A stretch of 56,558 nucleotides of DNA from Nitrospirota bacterium (GTDB taxonomy: Bacteria > Nitrospirota > Nitrospiria > SBBL01 > JAADHI01), in assembly GCA_029261195.1 (NCBI GenBank), contig JAJDBU010000024.1, positions 1 through 56,558 of the forward strand. Reading direction: 5' to 3'. Of this stretch, positions 7,973 to 17,972 are shown piece by piece (within the stretch, counting starts at the first letter, position 1; each line of letters begins with the position of its first letter). Made by a program: the position numbers and the translations under genes. A model generated the notes under the pieces. The model had not been told where the DNA came from. It saw only the letters and a program-made list of their open reading frames with translations, and did not search any database.

Positions 7973-9952
7973 TCATCTAAAAAAAGAAACCACTTCTTCA
8001 AAATCATCGCTCATGGGTGCTTTGGGTAAACTATGCAAAAACTTTTTACCATAGCCTTTGCTTGTGAGACGTCGATCAAGGATGGCTATGATGCCTCGGT
8101 CCTTGCTGTTTCGGATCAGTCTTCCGATACCCTGGCGCAGTGACAGAATGGCAAGTGGGATTTGATAGGCTGAAAACGGCGCCTTCCCCTGCATTGCAAG
8201 GGCATCAATCCTGGCACTCGTTAGGGGGTCGGAAGGAGAGGCGAAGGGTAATTTGTCGATAATGACGCAGGAAAGGGCCTCGCCTTCAACATCGACTCCC
8301 TGCCAGAAACTGCTTGTCCCAAAAAGAACAGATGAAATATCTTCTTTGAATTGGTCGATCAGCATTTGTTTTGGCTGGTCCCCTTGTTTCAACAGTTGAT
8401 AAGGCAGACGACCCGCAATATTTTGATACACGGCTTCGAGGTTCCTCCAAGAGGTGAAAAGGAGGAAGGCGCGTCCACCACTTGCTTCTAAAATTCGGAT
8501 GATTTCATCCGAGATCTCAGCAGAAAATTGTAGACTGGAGGGCTCCGGCAGGTGCTTTGGAAGATAGAAAAGACTTTGTTTTTCATAGTCAAAAACAGTG
8601 TCGAGCATCAGTTCTTCTGCTTGCTTGATTCCGAGTCGTTCTTTAATGAAGTCGAACTTGCCTCCGGCAGAGAGGGTGGCCGATGTCAAAATCATCGGGG
8701 TCTCTCCTTTAAAAAGCGCCTCTTCCAATATTGTCGAGACATCCAGGGGAGAGGTGTGAAGAAAAATGGTGTTTCTCCGCTGTTCCGCCCAATAAATGTA
8801 ACGGTCTTCTTCCCTGTTATCTTTCAGAAAACAAGCTAGATCAACAAGCAGGCCCTCTATGCGTTCCGAAAGGTGGGCGACTGCGTCACTTTTTAAGCGG
8901 TGCTTTTCGATGAGACGGTCAAGCTGCTCCAGCGCCTGCTTAAGATCAGCCCCGGATGCAAGTGCTTGCGCTGAAAAATCTCGAGGCTGCAGTCGGAAGC
9001 GATCACCTTCTCGCTTAAAATGTCGAAAAAAAATCTTCGAATAGAGCAGAATTGTAAGGCATTGTTCCTTGTAATCGCTTTCTTTGATGCGGCTGTAGCG
9101 GAATTCCCTTTCCGCATCCCGAATAAAGTCTTCAATGCGATAACTACTGAAGTTTTTACCAAAATATTGGGTGGCGACTTCCTCTAGAAGGTGGGCCTCG
9201 TCAAAAACAACAGCCTTGTATCGCGGCAGAACTTCGCCGTAGCCTTGTTCTTTCAGTGCAAGGTCGGCAAAAAACAAATGGTGGTTGACGACGACAATGT
9301 CAGCTGCGGCCGCGTCCTGTTTCATCCGGGTCAGGTAACAACGGTCGTAATCCGGGCATTGGCCTCCAAGGCAGGCATCGCCTTTTACCGAAACCTCCTG
9401 CCAGGCCAAAGCGCTTTCTGGAATATCTGAAATTTCGGCACGATCTCCCGATTTTGTTCTCTCTGCCCACTTCCGAATCACTTGAAGGTGCTTCGAGCTT
9501 TCAAGATAAGCGGAGTGGCCGACACCCCCCATGCCGTCGAAACTTGATTGCTGAAAGGCTTGTGAAAAGCGGTGCAGGCAGAGGTAGTTTGACTTGCCTT
9601 TCATCATAGAATACTTGAAGGACAGCGGAAGAGATTTTGCCAGGAAGGGCAGATCTTTGGAAAAAAGCTGGTCCTGAAGTGTGAGGGTCCCGGTAGAAAT
9701 GACGATCTTTCGCCGACTGAGAATAGCAGGAATCAGATAGGCCCAGGTTTTTCCCGTTCCCGTCGCGGCTTCGACTAAGAGTGTGGATGTTTGTGCAAGG
9801 GCTTCATCGACTGCCTTCGCCATCGTGAGCTGTGCCGGACGATATTCATAGTGGGTGAGGATCTCTGAAAAGAGTCCGCCCGGCATGAACAGCTTTTGAC
9901 AAGTATCGCCTTGTCCGATATCTTTTAAATTATGCTCTGAATCAGGAGGCAA
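7973..9952 (-). CDS. dinG: DinG/YoaA-type ATP-dependent DNA helicase
   Basis: This superfamily 2 helicase belongs to the XPD/DinG class, which unwinds DNA 5' to 3' in repair and R-loop removal. Visible motifs are Walker A EAATGTGKT (61-69), four cysteines C125, C194, C199 and C205 in the usual [4Fe-4S] arrangement, DEAH (251-254), the SATLS motif, and late motifs (LFTSW, FGTSSFWQGVDVEG, RQGIGRLIR). The length (659) is normal. The N-terminal start is uncertain. The codon at 9952 is TTG without a clear ribosome site and abuts the divergent gene at 9955. An internal ATG at 9886 would free space for promoters. No N-terminal exonuclease domain is present. Confidence 0.88.
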   Translation of the reverse strand: MPPDSEHNLKDIGQGDTCQKLFMPGGLFSEILTHYEYRPAQLTMAKAVDEALAQTSTLLVEAATGTGKTWAYLIPAILSRRKIVISTGTLTLQDQLFSKDLPFLAKSLPLSFKYSMMKGKSNYLCLHRFSQAFQQSSFDGMGGVGHSAYLESSKHLQVIRKWAERTKSGDRAEISDIPESALAWQEVSVKGDACLGGQCPDYDRCYLTRMKQDAAAADIVVVNHHLFFADLALKEQGYGEVLPRYKAVVFDEAHLLEEVATQYFGKNFSSYRIEDFIRDAEREFRYSRIKESDYKEQCLTILLYSKIFFRHFKREGDRFRLQPRDFSAQALASGADLKQALEQLDRLIEKHRLKSDAVAHLSERIEGLLVDLACFLKDNREEDRYIYWAEQRRNTIFLHTSPLDVSTILEEALFKGETPMILTSATLSAGGKFDFIKERLGIKQAEELMLDTVFDYEKQSLFYLPKHLPEPSSLQFSAEISDEIIRILEASGGRAFLLFTSWRNLEAVYQNIAGRLPYQLLKQGDQPKQMLIDQFKEDISSVLFGTSSFWQGVDVEGEALSCVIIDKLPFASPSDPLTSARIDALAMQGKAPFSAYQIPLAILSLRQGIGRLIRNSKDRGIIAILDRRLTSKGYGKKFLHSLPKAPMSDDFEEVVSFFR

Positions 9953-9954
9953 GG

Positions 9955-10239
9955 ATGTCAGGTAAACAGCTGGAAGGCATAGGACTTAAAGCTTTCGCAA
10001 ATGATGTTGCCGATGGGTTCAAGTTCATCAATCCCCTGGTCTTGAAAAGTTTCGAGCTTGTAAACTACAAAGATATTTATAAATGCCTCACAAAAATACA
10101 GAGGGAAATACGCTCAGAACCCTTTCCGACCAACGACACCCCAAAAATCCGCAGAAGAAACATCCGCCTCCAACGCCTCAACAATGCGATGATGGTTTTA
10201 CAGCACAGCGCAAAAGTCAAGAAAGTACTCCTTTTTTAA
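9955..10239 (+). CDS. conserved-looking 94-residue basic protein, divergent from dinG
   Basis: The ATG is preceded by a perfect AGGAGG five bases away, which is strong evidence that it is translated. The protein begins MSGKQLEGIGLKAFAND and has a helical, charged middle (KIQREIRSEPFPTND) and a basic tail rich in R, Q and K. I recall similar short proteins in environmental bacterial genomes but no function. It is the only plus-strand gene in the minus-strand block between 3 and 23 kb. Its ribosome site lies inside the first codons of the longest dinG reading frame. Confidence 0.6.
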   Translation: MSGKQLEGIGLKAFANDVADGFKFINPLVLKSFELVNYKDIYKCLTKIQREIRSEPFPTNDTPKIRRRNIRLQRLNNAMMVLQHSAKVKKVLLF

Positions 10240-10266
10240 CTTTCCCTGTTTTTATTTCCCTATCCC

Positions 10267-11127
10267 CTACTTCGGGACAATAAAATAAGCGATTCGGTCA
10301 GATGACTTGATTTGTTCGGCGACGACCTTTGCATCTGCACGGCTTCGAAATGTGCCGACACGTACACGGAAGAGCTTGTCGCTGACAGCCAAAATGTAGG
10401 CGTCATATCCATTCTTTGTGAGGCGTTCGGACAGGGCGCTTGCCGAGCTTTCTTTTCCAAAGGCCCCTAACTGAATTGTAAACGACGAAACCGCTGCAGG
10501 CACAGCTTTCTTGTTTTGAACTCTGACTTTGGGTAAGGGCGTGATTGTAGGCGCTGTTTTCACAGCAGGTTTTTGTTCGGGTAAGGCCGGAGCTTTTTTC
10601 GTCTGCCCGGAAAGTTGATTGTCCTGTTCGGGTGAAGTTGGCCGATTTTCTCTGTTTTTTTTCAAGGCTTCAAAAAAGGCGAGTTCCTTCTCTGGAATAG
10701 AGACGGAAGGGGTCTCATCTGGTGTGCTGGTTTCAATGACGCCATCTTTGGATTGGATCAAAATCCCTCCAGCCGACGGCTCTTCCGAGGTTTGTTCCGA
10801 AAGTTGTTCCGAAGGTTGCTCAACAACTGCGCCCTCAAAAGCCTCTTCGCTTGGCAGGGGAATCTCAGTCAAGTTCTCTTCTACGGAAGTTGTGATACTT
10901 GGACCTTCAGCAACTTGAAGGGAGGTTTTTTTTTCTCCTCTGAAAAGCATGAGGAGAGCGAAAAAAACGACAAGACTCAGTATTACGATGAGGGCTTTGT
11001 TGGGTGTTTTTTTGTCAGACGGAAGTCCCTCTTCGTCTTCGTCCTCAACATCTCTCACCGCTTCATCTTTCACCTCTTTATTTTTCACCTCCTCCAGGGC
11101 TTCGTTTTCTTCATCTTCAAGTGCCAT
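10267..11127 (-). CDS. SPOR-domain inner-membrane protein
   Basis: This 286-residue protein has three parts. Residues 1-44 are an acidic cytoplasmic part, and residues 45-62 are a single membrane helix (ALIVILSLVVFFALLMLF). Then comes a long low-complexity periplasmic linker rich in E, P, S and K. The C-terminal SPOR domain (about 212-286) has the typical FTIQLGAF start, FRVRVG strand and ADAKVVAEQIK helix. SPOR domains bind denuded peptidoglycan at division septa. The start has AGGAGG seven bases upstream (11135-11140 in plus coordinates). This is a DedD/FtsN-like architecture, but without distinguishing motifs I give no gene name. Confidence 0.85.
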   Translation of the reverse strand: MALEDEENEALEEVKNKEVKDEAVRDVEDEDEEGLPSDKKTPNKALIVILSLVVFFALLMLFRGEKKTSLQVAEGPSITTSVEENLTEIPLPSEEAFEGAVVEQPSEQLSEQTSEEPSAGGILIQSKDGVIETSTPDETPSVSIPEKELAFFEALKKNRENRPTSPEQDNQLSGQTKKAPALPEQKPAVKTAPTITPLPKVRVQNKKAVPAAVSSFTIQLGAFGKESSASALSERLTKNGYDAYILAVSDKLFRVRVGTFRSRADAKVVAEQIKSSDRIAYFIVPK

Positions 11128-11249
11128 AAGTCTTCCTCCTATCTGAGCTATGTGTCGTATTGAGAAGTAAAATTCAAGTCAGCCGAACATTGACTCTATT
11201 CATCGCTTTATAGATAGCATTTTTCAAAATAAAAATACAGACGGCTGAA

Positions 11250-12374
11250 TCAGACAATCAGCATCGCATCACCATAACTGTAAAAACGATAGCGATGTTC
11301 TATCGCTTCCTGGTATATTTTTTTCACAGCCGCTTCCCCGGTGAAAGCTGAGATCATGACAAGCAGGGTTGATTTTGGCAGATGAAAGTTGGTAATCAGC
11401 GCATCGATGCCCTTAAAAACATAACCGGGCGTGATAAAGAGATCGGTCACCCCGGCTTTTTCCACTATCTCTCCGGAGTTACCGGCAGTACAGTGAGCGG
11501 CACTTTCCAGTGCCCGCGTAGAGGTGGTCCCGACCGCAACAACACGGCCACCACGCTGACGTGTTGCATTGATCGCTGCTGCCGTCTTTTTTGAAACCTC
11601 AAACCATTCCTTGTGCATCTTATGCTCAGCGAGTGATTCCGAGCGAATCGGCTGAAAGGTGTCTAGGCCAATGTGCAAGGTGCTTGCAGCGATTTGAATT
11701 CCCTGCATTTTGATCTGCGCCATCAATGCTTTTGAAAAGTGGAGCCCGGCGGTCGGCGCTGCGGCAGAGCCCCGGTGTTTGGCGTAAAGCGTTTGGTAAC
11801 GACTATGATCTTTTACTTCAAGATGAGGTTTTTCGAGCTTTCGACGTTTGAGTATGTAGGGCGGCAAAGGGACTTCGCCCCAGGCTTCGAGGTAGTCATA
11901 AATGTCGTCATAGCGATCACCCGGTAAATCAAGATGTAATTCTCTGCGTCCATCTTCAAGGTCGCGGACAATGGTTCCACGGACTTCTCCAGGGAAAGCG
12001 AGATCGACAGGAGCCTTCCTCTTCCCCTTAGCCAGTACCTCCCATTTAATTGAGGGAGTTCCCTTTGTCTCATGATTTTCGGGGAGGGGGCGGAGCAGCA
12101 AGAGTTCAATTTCTTTTCCAGCATTATTTAAAGCACGAAGACGGGCCGGAAAAACGCGGGTATCGTTGACAACAAGAAGGTCCGAGGGATTCAGATAGTC
12201 AGTGAGCTGATCAAAGCGGCGATGTTCGATCACTTGCGTTTTGCGATCATAGATGAGCAAACGTGATTGGTCTCGATCGGCCAAAGGTTCAGTTGCGATC
12301 AATGTAGGATCAAGGTCGTAGTCGAAGTGAGACAGGTCTGTCCCACCGGACTTTATCGGTCGTTCAATCGACAT
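11250..12374 (-). CDS. queA: S-adenosylmethionine:tRNA ribosyltransferase-isomerase QueA
   Basis: QueA transfers the ribosyl part of S-adenosylmethionine to preQ1 in tRNA to make epoxyqueuosine. The family signatures are present: HFDYDLDPTLIATEPLADRD at the start, LLVVNDTRVFPARL, the SAAAPTAGLHF motif, HIGLDTF, and the TNFHLPKSTLL segment near the end. The length (374) is slightly above the usual 340-360 because of about ten extra residues before the conserved FDYDL. No strong ribosome site precedes the ATG. It lies 90 bases downstream of nadA on the same strand. No other queuosine genes are in the window. Confidence 0.95.
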   Translation of the reverse strand: MSIERPIKSGGTDLSHFDYDLDPTLIATEPLADRDQSRLLIYDRKTQVIEHRRFDQLTDYLNPSDLLVVNDTRVFPARLRALNNAGKEIELLLLRPLPENHETKGTPSIKWEVLAKGKRKAPVDLAFPGEVRGTIVRDLEDGRRELHLDLPGDRYDDIYDYLEAWGEVPLPPYILKRRKLEKPHLEVKDHSRYQTLYAKHRGSAAAPTAGLHFSKALMAQIKMQGIQIAASTLHIGLDTFQPIRSESLAEHKMHKEWFEVSKKTAAAINATRQRGGRVVAVGTTSTRALESAAHCTAGNSGEIVEKAGVTDLFITPGYVFKGIDALITNFHLPKSTLLVMISAFTGEAAVKKIYQEAIEHRYRFYSYGDAMLIV

Positions 12375-12464
12375 AAACGGAATGAACTCAGGATCATACA
12401 GATCACTCGGGTGATTTTGGCCTTGGTCATTGCGTGGAAAATCGGATAGCGGCTTGCGATGGTC

Positions 12465-13427
12465 TCACCTCCCGATTTCCAGCATACGGTCAATCGCGCC
12501 TAAGGCCCGGAGTCGGATGGACTCCTCCACCACGACCGGATGCTGCATTTCTTCAAGTGACCAGAGCAGCTTTTCCAGGGTGTTGACTTTCATGTGAGAA
12601 CAGTCACACCAGCGGCAGGCAGGGATAAATTCTTTTTCAGGGTTTTCTTTTTTGAGACGGTGTAACATGCCGGTTTCTGTCGCAACGATAACCTCTGTTT
12701 TATTTGTTTTTTGAGAGGCCATACAGATACCACTTGTGGAGAGGACCTCGTCGGCGAGCGCACTGACTTCCGGGGTACATTCAGGGTGAGCAAGAACAAG
12801 CGCATCGGGGTGGGCCATTTTGCTTGCTTCCATATCGGAAGTCATGATGCGGAAGTGAGTGGGGCAATACCCATTGAACAGGATGAGCTTCCGTCCGGTC
12901 AAGCGTGTCACATAGTCCCCAAGATACTGATCGGGAATGAAAATAACCTCCCGATCTTCCGGGATAGACCGCACAACATTCGCCGCATTGGATGAGGTGC
13001 AGCAGATATCCGATTCGGCTTTGACTTCAGCGCTTGAATTGACATAACAAACGACAATCGCATCCGGGTGTGCCTCTTTCAGTTCGCGAACATCTTCAGG
13101 CGTAATCATATCCGACATGCCGCAGCCCGCCGCTAGATCGGGGAGCAAAACTGTTTGCGAGGGACAGAGGATGGCAGCTGTTTCCGCCATAAAATGGACA
13201 CCGCAAAAAACAATGACTTTTGCGTCGGTTTGCGCCGCCTTTTGAGATAGCTCCAGAGAATCGCCTAAAAAGTCGGCGACATCCTGAATCTCGCCAACTT
13301 GATAGTTGTGTGCAAGAATAATGGCCTGTCGCGACGCCTTCAGCTTCTGAATACGCGCAACGAGTCGTTCTTCTGTTCTTAATGCCGGCACGATATTTCC
13401 TTGAAAATCAGTGGGGAATACTAGCAT
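12465..13427 (-). CDS. nadA: quinolinate synthase NadA
   Basis: NadA condenses iminoaspartate with dihydroxyacetone phosphate to quinolinate, the first ring of NAD. The 320-residue protein shows HNYQ (40-43), GDSLELS (55-61), the cluster cysteine in AGCGMSD (C102), HPEC (C217) and the CRWCDC motif (C271, C274, C276). These supply the three ligands of the [4Fe-4S] cluster. nadB and nadC are not in the window. The start lacks an obvious ribosome site, but the N-terminus matches the family length. It is followed by queA. Confidence 0.95.
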   Translation of the reverse strand: MLVFPTDFQGNIVPALRTEERLVARIQKLKASRQAIILAHNYQVGEIQDVADFLGDSLELSQKAAQTDAKVIVFCGVHFMAETAAILCPSQTVLLPDLAAGCGMSDMITPEDVRELKEAHPDAIVVCYVNSSAEVKAESDICCTSSNAANVVRSIPEDREVIFIPDQYLGDYVTRLTGRKLILFNGYCPTHFRIMTSDMEASKMAHPDALVLAHPECTPEVSALADEVLSTSGICMASQKTNKTEVIVATETGMLHRLKKENPEKEFIPACRWCDCSHMKVNTLEKLLWSLEEMQHPVVVEESIRLRALGAIDRMLEIGR

Positions 13428-13569
13428 AGCGAAAAGCGTCTATCAAGATTTTCGCTCAGATTTTCGGTCAAGATTCTCGACAGTGAAAATGATCCTTAAT
13501 GCCGGATATGGGGTGCTTAAGGGGCAGATGCTCACACAGCATCCCAGTGCTGCATCCGGAACAAAGGAT

Positions 13570-14265
13570 TCACCTTTTGGCCTTTTTGGGTGGATGAAAC
13601 CCTTCCACAACCACAACAATTTCTCCCTTGACCGCCTTTTTTTCCAAGTGGGTAATCACCTCGGAAACGGGCCCTCGAATGATTTCCTCGAAGACCTTGG
13701 TCATTTCTCTGCCAACAACCACGCGGCGCTCACCAAAAATCTGCCCAATGGCCTTTAAGAGTGCGACAATGCGATGAGGTGACTCGTAAACAAGCAGAGT
13801 CCGGCTCTCCTCTTTGAGGGCCGCCAGTTGATTCCCTCGTTTCCCTTTTTTCTTTGCCAGAAAACCTTCAAAGGCAAAACGGTTGGTCGGCAGCCCCGAA
13901 ACAGAAAGCGCCGCCACAAAGGCGCTTGGGCCAGGAATCGGAGAGATCACGATGCCCGCATCAATGGCCTTGGTGATCAGGTAATATCCGGGGTCGGATA
14001 CCGTGGGCGTGCCTGCATCTGAGACCAAGGCAAAGGATTTCCCTTCTTTGAGACGCGCAATCAGGAGGTCGGTTTTTTCTTCTTTATTAAAATCGTGATA
14101 AGAGGTGAGCGGGGTGTCGATTTGATAGTGGGAAAGGAGCTTCCGGGTATGGCGGGTATCTTCAGCGGCAATCGTCGCCACTTCTTTTAAGATTCGGATG
14201 GCGCGAAAGGTGATGTCTTCTAAATTACCAATTGGAGTGCTAACAACGTACAGAATACCAGACAT
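13570..14265 (-). CDS. rsmI: 16S rRNA (cytidine1402-2'-O)-methyltransferase RsmI
   Basis: RsmI methylates the ribose of C1402 in the decoding centre. The family motifs are clear: STPIGNLEDIT, AEDTRHTRKLL, LVSDAGTPTVSDPG, PGPSAFVAALSVSG and YESPHR. At 231 residues it lacks most of the small C-terminal domain found in many homologues of about 280 residues, and ends soon after the GEIVVVVEG strand. Its ATG directly abuts the purF stop, so the two are almost certainly co-transcribed. Confidence 0.93.
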   Translation of the reverse strand: MSGILYVVSTPIGNLEDITFRAIRILKEVATIAAEDTRHTRKLLSHYQIDTPLTSYHDFNKEEKTDLLIARLKEGKSFALVSDAGTPTVSDPGYYLITKAIDAGIVISPIPGPSAFVAALSVSGLPTNRFAFEGFLAKKKGKRGNQLAALKEESRTLLVYESPHRIVALLKAIGQIFGERRVVVGREMTKVFEEIIRGPVSEVITHLEKKAVKGEIVVVVEGFHPPKKAKR

Positions 14266-15720
14266 TCAATTGGGGAGGGCTTGATCTTCGAAAAGGCCCA
14301 ACTGGACTCGCTCTTCGCCGGTGAAGGGAATGGGGTAGTCTTCAGAAAAACAGGCAGTACAGAAATGCTTGTTTTCATATTCGGAACTATTGTTGTAAAC
14401 GGCCCGAAACATTCCCTCGGTTGAAAGGTAGGCCAGACTGTCGGCCGTAATATATTTTCTGATTTCTTCGACGTTGTGGGTTGAGGCAACCAGCTCGTTG
14501 CGGGTTGGGGTGTCGATGCCGTAAAAACAGGGGGAGACGATGGGCGGGGAAGAGATGCGAACGTGGATTTCTTTTGCTCCCGCCGTCCGAATCATCTTGA
14601 CGATTTTTCGAGCGGTTGTTCCCCGCACGAGGGAGTCATCAACCACAATCACCCGCTTGCCTTCGATCAATTCACGAATAGCGTTCAACTTGATTTTAAC
14701 GCCGAAGTGGCGAATCGATTGCTGCGGTTCAATAAAGGTTCGGCCAACGTAATGATTTCTAATCAGGGCGGTGTCATAGGGAATCAGTGAAGCCTCTGCA
14801 TACCCCAGGGCTGCCGGAACACCTGAATCGGGTACCGGGATGACCATATCGGCCTCAACCTGTGACTCTTTCAAAAGTTCACGTCCCATGCGTTTTCTGA
14901 CCGCATAGACGTTTTTTCCAAAGAGATTACTGTCGGGTCTTGAGAAATAGACGTATTCAAAAACACATTGAGCCGGTGCAACCTTTGGAAAGGGTTTGAA
15001 AGAAGAGACCCCTTTTTCGTCGATCTGAACAATCTCGCCCGGTTCAATGTCACGAACAAACTCGGCCTCGATCAGGTCGAAGGTGCAGGTTTCAGAGGCC
15101 AGCACATAGCCCCCGCCTTTTATTTTTCCCAGAGAGAGCGGTCTCACCCCGTAAGGGTCCCGTGCCCCGATGAGGCCTTCTTCCGTCAAAAAGAGCAGAC
15201 AATAGGCGCCTCGTATGCGCCCCAGGCTTTCGATGACACGCTCAGCGACATGTCTCCGCTTTGAATGGGCGATGAGATGAACGATCACTTCGCTGTCCAT
15301 TGAAGACTGAAAAATCGCGCCGTAGGCCTCCAGTTCATCTCTGAGAAAATTGCCGTTGATCAGGTTGCCGTTGTGAACCATGCCCAGGGTACCCAGGGCG
15401 TAGTTCACGACAATCGGTTGCACATTTTCGAGTTTGTTTCCGCCGGTTGTGGAATAGCGATTGTGCCCGATCGCTGCGTGGCCCTTGAGTCTGTTTAAAC
15501 AGCTTTCCGAAAAAATATCGGCGACGCGTCCGCGATTTCGTTCATGATGGAAGGCTTTTCCATCATAGGTCAGAATACCGCTTGCCTCCTGACCGCGGTG
15601 CTGGAGGGCGTAGAGGCCCAAGTAGGTGAGATTGGCAGCTTCAGGATGTCCGTAGACACCGAAAACCCCGCACTCTTCGCTCATCGTGTCTATCGCATGA
15701 AGGGGGTCATTGTCTGTCAT
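14266..15720 (-). CDS. purF: amidophosphoribosyltransferase PurF (Fe-S type)
   Basis: This enzyme makes phosphoribosylamine from PRPP and glutamine, the committed step of purine synthesis. A 16-residue propeptide precedes the catalytic Cys17 (EECGVFG), which becomes N-terminal after processing. The glutaminase half has RYSTTG and NGNL, and the PRPP loop is VIVVDDSLVRGTT. Cysteines in QCVFEYVYF, SPCFYG and HFCTACFSED match the four ligands of the Bacillus-type [4Fe-4S] cluster. The start overlaps the purL stop by one base (TGATG), which suggests translational coupling. Confidence 0.96.
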   Translation of the reverse strand: MTDNDPLHAIDTMSEECGVFGVYGHPEAANLTYLGLYALQHRGQEASGILTYDGKAFHHERNRGRVADIFSESCLNRLKGHAAIGHNRYSTTGGNKLENVQPIVVNYALGTLGMVHNGNLINGNFLRDELEAYGAIFQSSMDSEVIVHLIAHSKRRHVAERVIESLGRIRGAYCLLFLTEEGLIGARDPYGVRPLSLGKIKGGGYVLASETCTFDLIEAEFVRDIEPGEIVQIDEKGVSSFKPFPKVAPAQCVFEYVYFSRPDSNLFGKNVYAVRKRMGRELLKESQVEADMVIPVPDSGVPAALGYAEASLIPYDTALIRNHYVGRTFIEPQQSIRHFGVKIKLNAIRELIEGKRVIVVDDSLVRGTTARKIVKMIRTAGAKEIHVRISSPPIVSPCFYGIDTPTRNELVASTHNVEEIRKYITADSLAYLSTEGMFRAVYNNSSEYENKHFCTACFSEDYPIPFTGEERVQLGLFEDQALPN

Positions 15721-17957
15721 CAGGCTGACGAATCACTTTTTTCAAAATAGTTTTTTAAACCACCCGAGTGGGCCACCCTCATCTTTGAAATCGGGACCTG
15801 AATAATGGTCTTATTTTGCGTTTCCAAGTCAATCTTCAGTTGGTTTCCTCCGGTGACACCGAGTTGGGTGTGCGGCACAGATCCTTCTTCTATCAGAGTA
15901 AATAGGGCGGGTAGCTGTTCTTCTTTGACTGTCACCACTATTCTGGATTGTGATTCGCTAAACAAGGTGCCGTCCATTCGGATCGTTTGAGGCTGCAACT
16001 TAATGATAGCACCCACTCCCGCCTCGGACAAGAGACAGCAGTCGGCCAGCGCCAGGGCCAAACCGCCTTCGGAACAATCGTGGGCCGCTGTCAAAATCCC
16101 GGCCTCTGCGGCTTTCAGAACGACATCCTGCACCCGTTTTTCCTTTCCAAAGTCGAGTACAGGGGGATAACCCCGCTCCTGAGAATGAATCTCCTTTAAA
16201 TAGACCGTACCGCCAAACTCCTCCCGTGTCTCTCCAATGAGAATGATATGCTCTCCCGCTTCTTTAAATCCGGGCGTCAGGGGTGTTTCGAGTGATTTAA
16301 TCAGACCCACCATACCGATGACGGGCGTCGGGTAGATGCCTTGATCCAAGGCTTCGTTATAAAAGCTGACATTACCGCTCACGACCGGGATGCTAAAACG
16401 TTCGCAGGCATCCACCATGCCTTCGATGCAGGCGGAGAAATGCCACATGGTTTCAGGTTTTTCCGGATTCGCGAAGTTGAGGCAATCACTCAAGGCAATG
16501 GGCAAGGCACCGACACAAACCAGGTTTCGTGCGGCTTCGGCGACCGTGATCGCGCCGCCATAATAAGGATTAAGCAGGCAATAGGTGCTGTTGCCATCGA
16601 CGGTCATTGCCAGGGCGCGCTTGCTGCCTTTTAAGCGGATGACGGCGGCATCGGCTCCCGGACCCGTGACTGTATTGGTTTGAACCATGTGGTCATATTG
16701 CCGATAAACCCACTCCTTGCTCGCAAGCGTCGGGGAGGCAAGCAGTGTGAGCAGGGTCTCTGAATAGGAACTCGGCTCCTGGAGCAGATCGACATTTAAG
16801 GATTGGATGATCTCCTGAAACTTGGGTGGCTTGATCGGTCGTTCGTAAACAGGGGCTTCCGAGGTGAGGGCGTAAACAGGGATTTCAGCAACAATTGTAT
16901 CTCCCTCTCTTACCCTCAACATTTGATCATCCGTAACAACGCCGATCACAGAAAAGTCCAGATCCCATTTGTGAAAGATTTTTTCGACCTCTGCTTCACG
17001 TCCTTTTTTAGCAACGATCAGCATGCGCTCCTGCGATTCGGAGATCATCAGTTCTTCAGGGATCATGCCCTCTTCACGCCTGGGCACCTTGAGCAGGTCG
17101 ATGTCGAGACCGGTCTTGCCGCGATCCGCCATTTCAGAGGAAGAAGAGGTGAGGCCGGCAGCGCCCATATCCTGAATGCCGACGATGGCATCCGACTTAA
17201 ACAATTCAAGACAGGCCTCGAGTAGGCGCTTTTCTGTAAAAGGGTCACCCACCTGAACCGTGTGGCGTTTTTCGGCCGCCTCGGTCAATTCGGCGCTGGC
17301 CATCGTTGCGCCGTGAATACCGTCCCGGCCTGTCTTCGAGCCAACATAGATGACCGGATTACCTACCCCGCCCGCCTTTGCCGTAACGATCTCGCTTCGC
17401 TTCGCAATGCCTAAACAGAAAACATTCACGAGCGGATTTTTTGAATAGACCTCATGAAAATAGATCTCCCCACCGATGGTGGGTACGCCCATGCAGTTTC
17501 CGTATGCGGCAATGCCCTCGACAACATGCTCAAGCAAGTAACGGTTTTTTGGCACATCCAGCGGCCCGAAACGGAGGGAATTGAGCAGGGCAACCGGTCT
17601 TGCGCCCATCGTGAAGATATCCCGCAAAATGCCGCCGACGCCTGTTGCTGCGCCCTGATAGGGTTCGATGTAGGAGGGGTGGTTGTGGCTTTCAATCTTA
17701 AAAACGGCCACCATGCCTTCGCCGATATCCACGACACCCGCATTTTCTCCCGGCCCTTCGATGACATGTTCGCCTTCGGTCGGGAAACGCTTCAAGTGAA
17801 TACGGGAGCTTTTATAACTGCAATGTTCACTCCACATCGCCGAAAAAATCGCCAGTTCACAACTATTCGGCTTGCGGTCGAGCAGGGTGCAGATTTTTTT
17901 GTATTCGTCCGGGGAGAGGGGGTGTTTTGCGATATCTTCTGCTGTCGGGTCGGACAT
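15720..17957 (-). CDS. purL: phosphoribosylformylglycinamidine synthase subunit PurL (small form)
   Basis: PurL is the ATP-dependent synthase subunit that converts FGAR to FGAM. At 745 residues it is the small type that works with separate PurQ and PurS rather than the large single-chain enzyme. Visible motifs are SEHCSYKSS near the start, [60 protein letters not shown] and HDCSEGGLA. It follows purQ by 15 bases and overlaps purF by one base. No purS reading frame was found beside it. Confidence 0.96.
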   Translation of the reverse strand: MSDPTAEDIAKHPLSPDEYKKICTLLDRKPNSCELAIFSAMWSEHCSYKSSRIHLKRFPTEGEHVIEGPGENAGVVDIGEGMVAVFKIESHNHPSYIEPYQGAATGVGGILRDIFTMGARPVALLNSLRFGPLDVPKNRYLLEHVVEGIAAYGNCMGVPTIGGEIYFHEVYSKNPLVNVFCLGIAKRSEIVTAKAGGVGNPVIYVGSKTGRDGIHGATMASAELTEAAEKRHTVQVGDPFTEKRLLEACLELFKSDAIVGIQDMGAAGLTSSSSEMADRGKTGLDIDLLKVPRREEGMIPEELMISESQERMLIVAKKGREAEVEKIFHKWDLDFSVIGVVTDDQMLRVREGDTIVAEIPVYALTSEAPVYERPIKPPKFQEIIQSLNVDLLQEPSSYSETLLTLLASPTLASKEWVYRQYDHMVQTNTVTGPGADAAVIRLKGSKRALAMTVDGNSTYCLLNPYYGGAITVAEAARNLVCVGALPIALSDCLNFANPEKPETMWHFSACIEGMVDACERFSIPVVSGNVSFYNEALDQGIYPTPVIGMVGLIKSLETPLTPGFKEAGEHIILIGETREEFGGTVYLKEIHSQERGYPPVLDFGKEKRVQDVVLKAAEAGILTAAHDCSEGGLALALADCCLLSEAGVGAIIKLQPQTIRMDGTLFSESQSRIVVTVKEEQLPALFTLIEEGSVPHTQLGVTGGNQLKIDLETQNKTIIQVPISKMRVAHSGGLKNYFEKSDSSA

Positions 17958-17972
17958 GGTTTCCTGCGTCTT

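Noticed and set aside
8552-9430. several plus-strand frames opposite the dinG-type gene
   Set aside because: They are antisense to a strong helicase match and carry no motif.
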